Assembly (NCBI GenBank): GCA_947169455.1
Contig: CAMVPV010000071.1
Coordinates: 1-6,816, forward strand
Reading direction: 5' to 3'
DNA length: 6,816 bases
Source: an uncultured Clostridia bacterium
GTDB lineage: Bacteria; Bacillota_A; Clostridia; Oscillospirales; Ruminococcaceae
This document shows, one piece after another, positions 6,401 to 6,816 of the stretch (position 1 is its first letter; every line of letters starts with the position of its first letter). Below the pieces are notes generated by a model, which worked only from the letters and a program-made list of their open reading frames with translations, was not told where the DNA came from and did not search any database. The position numbers were made by a program, and so were the translations under genes.

Positions 6401-6760
6401 CCAGCCGACTGTGACGAGCTTTACGGCGACTGCTTCACGAAGGACGGCAGTTCTGTCCGCGGCATAGGGAACAACACCGTTATCGGTTTCCGTGCGCTCA
6501 GCTTCGGCAGCGGAGCGGATGCGGTAATTATCCGCGGCAGCACGCCCAATGAGATCAACACGATACAGATGAAGATATCAAAGGACGGCGCCGAGACTAC
6601 TCATCTGCTGGAGTTCAGACAGAACGGCGGTCATGAACAGCAGTTCGGCATACCGGAGATCACGGGCGTGAACGATGTCGATCTGGTATTTCTGCCCGGC
6701 AGCGATTTTGATCTTGACAGCTTCAGCTTTGTCAAAAAAGAAGAAACCCCGGAGGGATGA
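3380..6760 (+). CDS. Multi-domain glycoside hydrolase family 2 enzyme, beta-galactosidase type
   Basis: The 1126-residue product is a retaining exo-glycosidase, most likely a beta-galactosidase acting on oligosaccharides. Visible order: GH2 sugar-binding jelly roll (1-145; IPHDWLIYDTDN, RWYSGAGIFRNVWL), GH2 Ig-like domain (148-250), TIM barrel (252-555), a DUF4982-like domain (about 560-635; HLLPYWDFSEGQETDVIAYT), a GH2 C-terminal 'domain 5' (645-750), another Ig-like domain (755-875), and two C-terminal beta-sandwich modules (about 885-1005 and 1012-1118; GAFGDNVTLYFDGTDFG, GIGNNTVIGFRALSFG) resembling carbohydrate-binding modules. In the barrel, RTSHNPP (306-312) is conserved, E377 in WSIGNEI is the expected acid/base, and E456 in IYGSETASALRSRG the expected nucleophile. 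WSGFDYIGEPTPY (516-528) is typical of this subgroup. There is no signal peptide, so it should act in the cytoplasm. It starts at TTG and overlaps the upstream gene by 26 nt, suggesting translational coupling. The sugar specificity (galactoside versus another glycoside) cannot be fixed from sequence. Confidence 0.93.
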   Translation: MQRKNLFNDGWEFFLAESGAGIAAAENAEYAPVDIPHDWLIYDTDNLYKSGDGLYRKFFEADDIYSHSYILCFDGVYMDCTVYVNGTEAVSWTHGYTSFGTDISALLNEGRNRIDVLVRYKSPNSRWYSGAGIFRNVWLYELSPVHLNINGIYISPDAETGDIYINTETVGVSSAMPPLEVRHTAFDESGNIIAQGRSPVTWSCNEFTIHADDIRLWSLEERNLYTLRTELAVIQDGTVLDCDENTFGFRKLRFDPDFGFFLNGKNIKLKGVCLHHDLGCLGAAFNSSALERQLMIMKDMGVNSVRTSHNPPAAEFMEICDRIGLLVDSECFDMWELHKTEFDNARFFKDTAHRDVKSWVKRDRNHPSLIMWSIGNEILDTHVDEHGYETAEQLAGYVKESDYKGNAKPTIASNYIEWENAQKVGKMLGISGYNYTERCYDDHHKKYPRTVIYGSETASALRSRGIYHFPADIPKLTHADNQCSSLGNSTARWGSTAEDAWTADRDRPFCMGQYVWSGFDYIGEPTPYETRSCYFGAVDTAGIPKDIYYFYKSVWTDEPMIHLLPYWDFSEGQETDVIAYTNAPCAELFLNGVSQGKQYIDHEHGKVLHCQWKVRYTAGEITAKAYDDSGNMIAEETRRSFGDAARLRVAAERDTVKADGRDVVFVIISAEDKDGNPVENARNRFTVKVTGAGRLAGTDNGDPTDTDGYRSDCRRLFSGKAAAAVMSGTEAGDITVTVTSEGLGSAEATIRAEKVPVPAGVSAVTGVPCSGSTDKEIPIRTAKLSCGLHTLTPDTPECDAAIEIFPANRTYDDISCAVLKANGTKSDCAEAVYADGKIHITAKGDGEAVLTVFCMNGGKYPQLIAEMNFSCEGFGQTLRSPYEYISAAEYSSSPDTFSITEGNSVGAFGDNVTLYFDGTDFGKHGSERIELYIGNSSGKDVIIDILDGERTITAVNFPHNGLWNSFAPMTFALPEKLKGVHTLGFRIRGRCLFGGSEFVSPVFGTIFPADCDELYGDCFTKDGSSVRGIGNNTVIGFRALSFGSGADAVIIRGSTPNEINTIQMKISKDGAETTHLLEFRQNGGHEQQFGIPEITGVNDVDLVFLPGSDFDLDSFSFVKKEETPEG
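6751..6756 (+). promoter_or_regulatory. Ribosome binding site of the last gene (GGAGGG)
   Basis: GGAGGG overlaps the last codons of the GH2 gene, 9 nt before the ATG at 6766. ATGs at 6757 and 6760 are in the same frame but too close to the SD for efficient initiation. Confidence 0.6.
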
Positions 6761-6765
6761 TGAAA

Positions 6766-6816
6766 ATGATACCCGATCATATACCGGAAGAAAAACGGAA
6801 ATTATACCCCATGCTC
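6766..6816 (+). CDS. Start of an unidentified gene, cut by the right edge
   Basis: Seventeen codons are visible, reading MIPDHIPEEKRKLYPML, open to the window end. In-frame ATGs at 6757 and 6760 are alternatives, and the first would overlap the GH2 stop as ATGA. The GGAGGG site and tight spacing show it continues the same operon. The fragment is too short to assign a family; it has no signal peptide-like hydrophobic start. Confidence 0.55.
   Translation, partial: MIPDHIPEEKRKLYPML

Overview
The window looks like a low-complexity-rich stretch from a gut or rumen Firmicute of the Ruminococcus / Oscillospirales type. That placement is inferred from the RepA_N replication protein, the xylulokinase, the clostridial-style modular GH2 enzyme, Shine-Dalgarno (SD) sequences such as AAGGAG and GGAGGG, and consensus TTGACA/TATAAT promoters. 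No taxonomic marker gene is present.

Left part (1-713, minus strand): the 5' portion of a replication initiator gene of the RepA_N family, running off the left edge. Its N-terminal winged-helix domain is intact. The linker region is encoded by a nested tandem repeat: twelve 23-bp units arranged as 69-bp higher-order units at 60-335. A strongly AT-rich stretch follows at 1-51. In RepA_N plasmids the origin repeats lie inside the rep gene, so this array is a good candidate for an iteron-type replication origin. It is the most interesting object in the window.

Divergent intergenic region (714-1184): it holds a textbook minus-strand promoter for repA (TTGACA, 17 bp, TATAAT with an extended -10), flanked by two copies of a TGCATTAYGCA palindrome. 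A structured GC-rich block lies at about 915-1073. A plus-strand promoter for the sugar operon (TTGACA, 17 bp, TAAAAT) is followed by a perfect CGGCAT-A-ATGCCG dyad at +13 to +25 that could be an operator.

Right part (1185-6816, plus strand): xylB (D-xylulokinase), then an unrecognised AT-rich 214-codon gene, then a 1126-residue multi-domain GH2 beta-galactosidase-type enzyme whose TTG start overlaps the preceding gene by 26 nt. The first codons of another gene follow, with its own SD inside the GH2 stop region. These read as one carbohydrate-use transcription unit: the GH2 enzyme would release sugars from oligosaccharides in the cytoplasm, and XylB would feed xylulose into the pentose phosphate pathway.

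A plasmid-type initiator beside a chromosomal-looking sugar operon suggests either a large carbohydrate-carrying plasmid or the edge of an integrated element. The window alone cannot decide between them.
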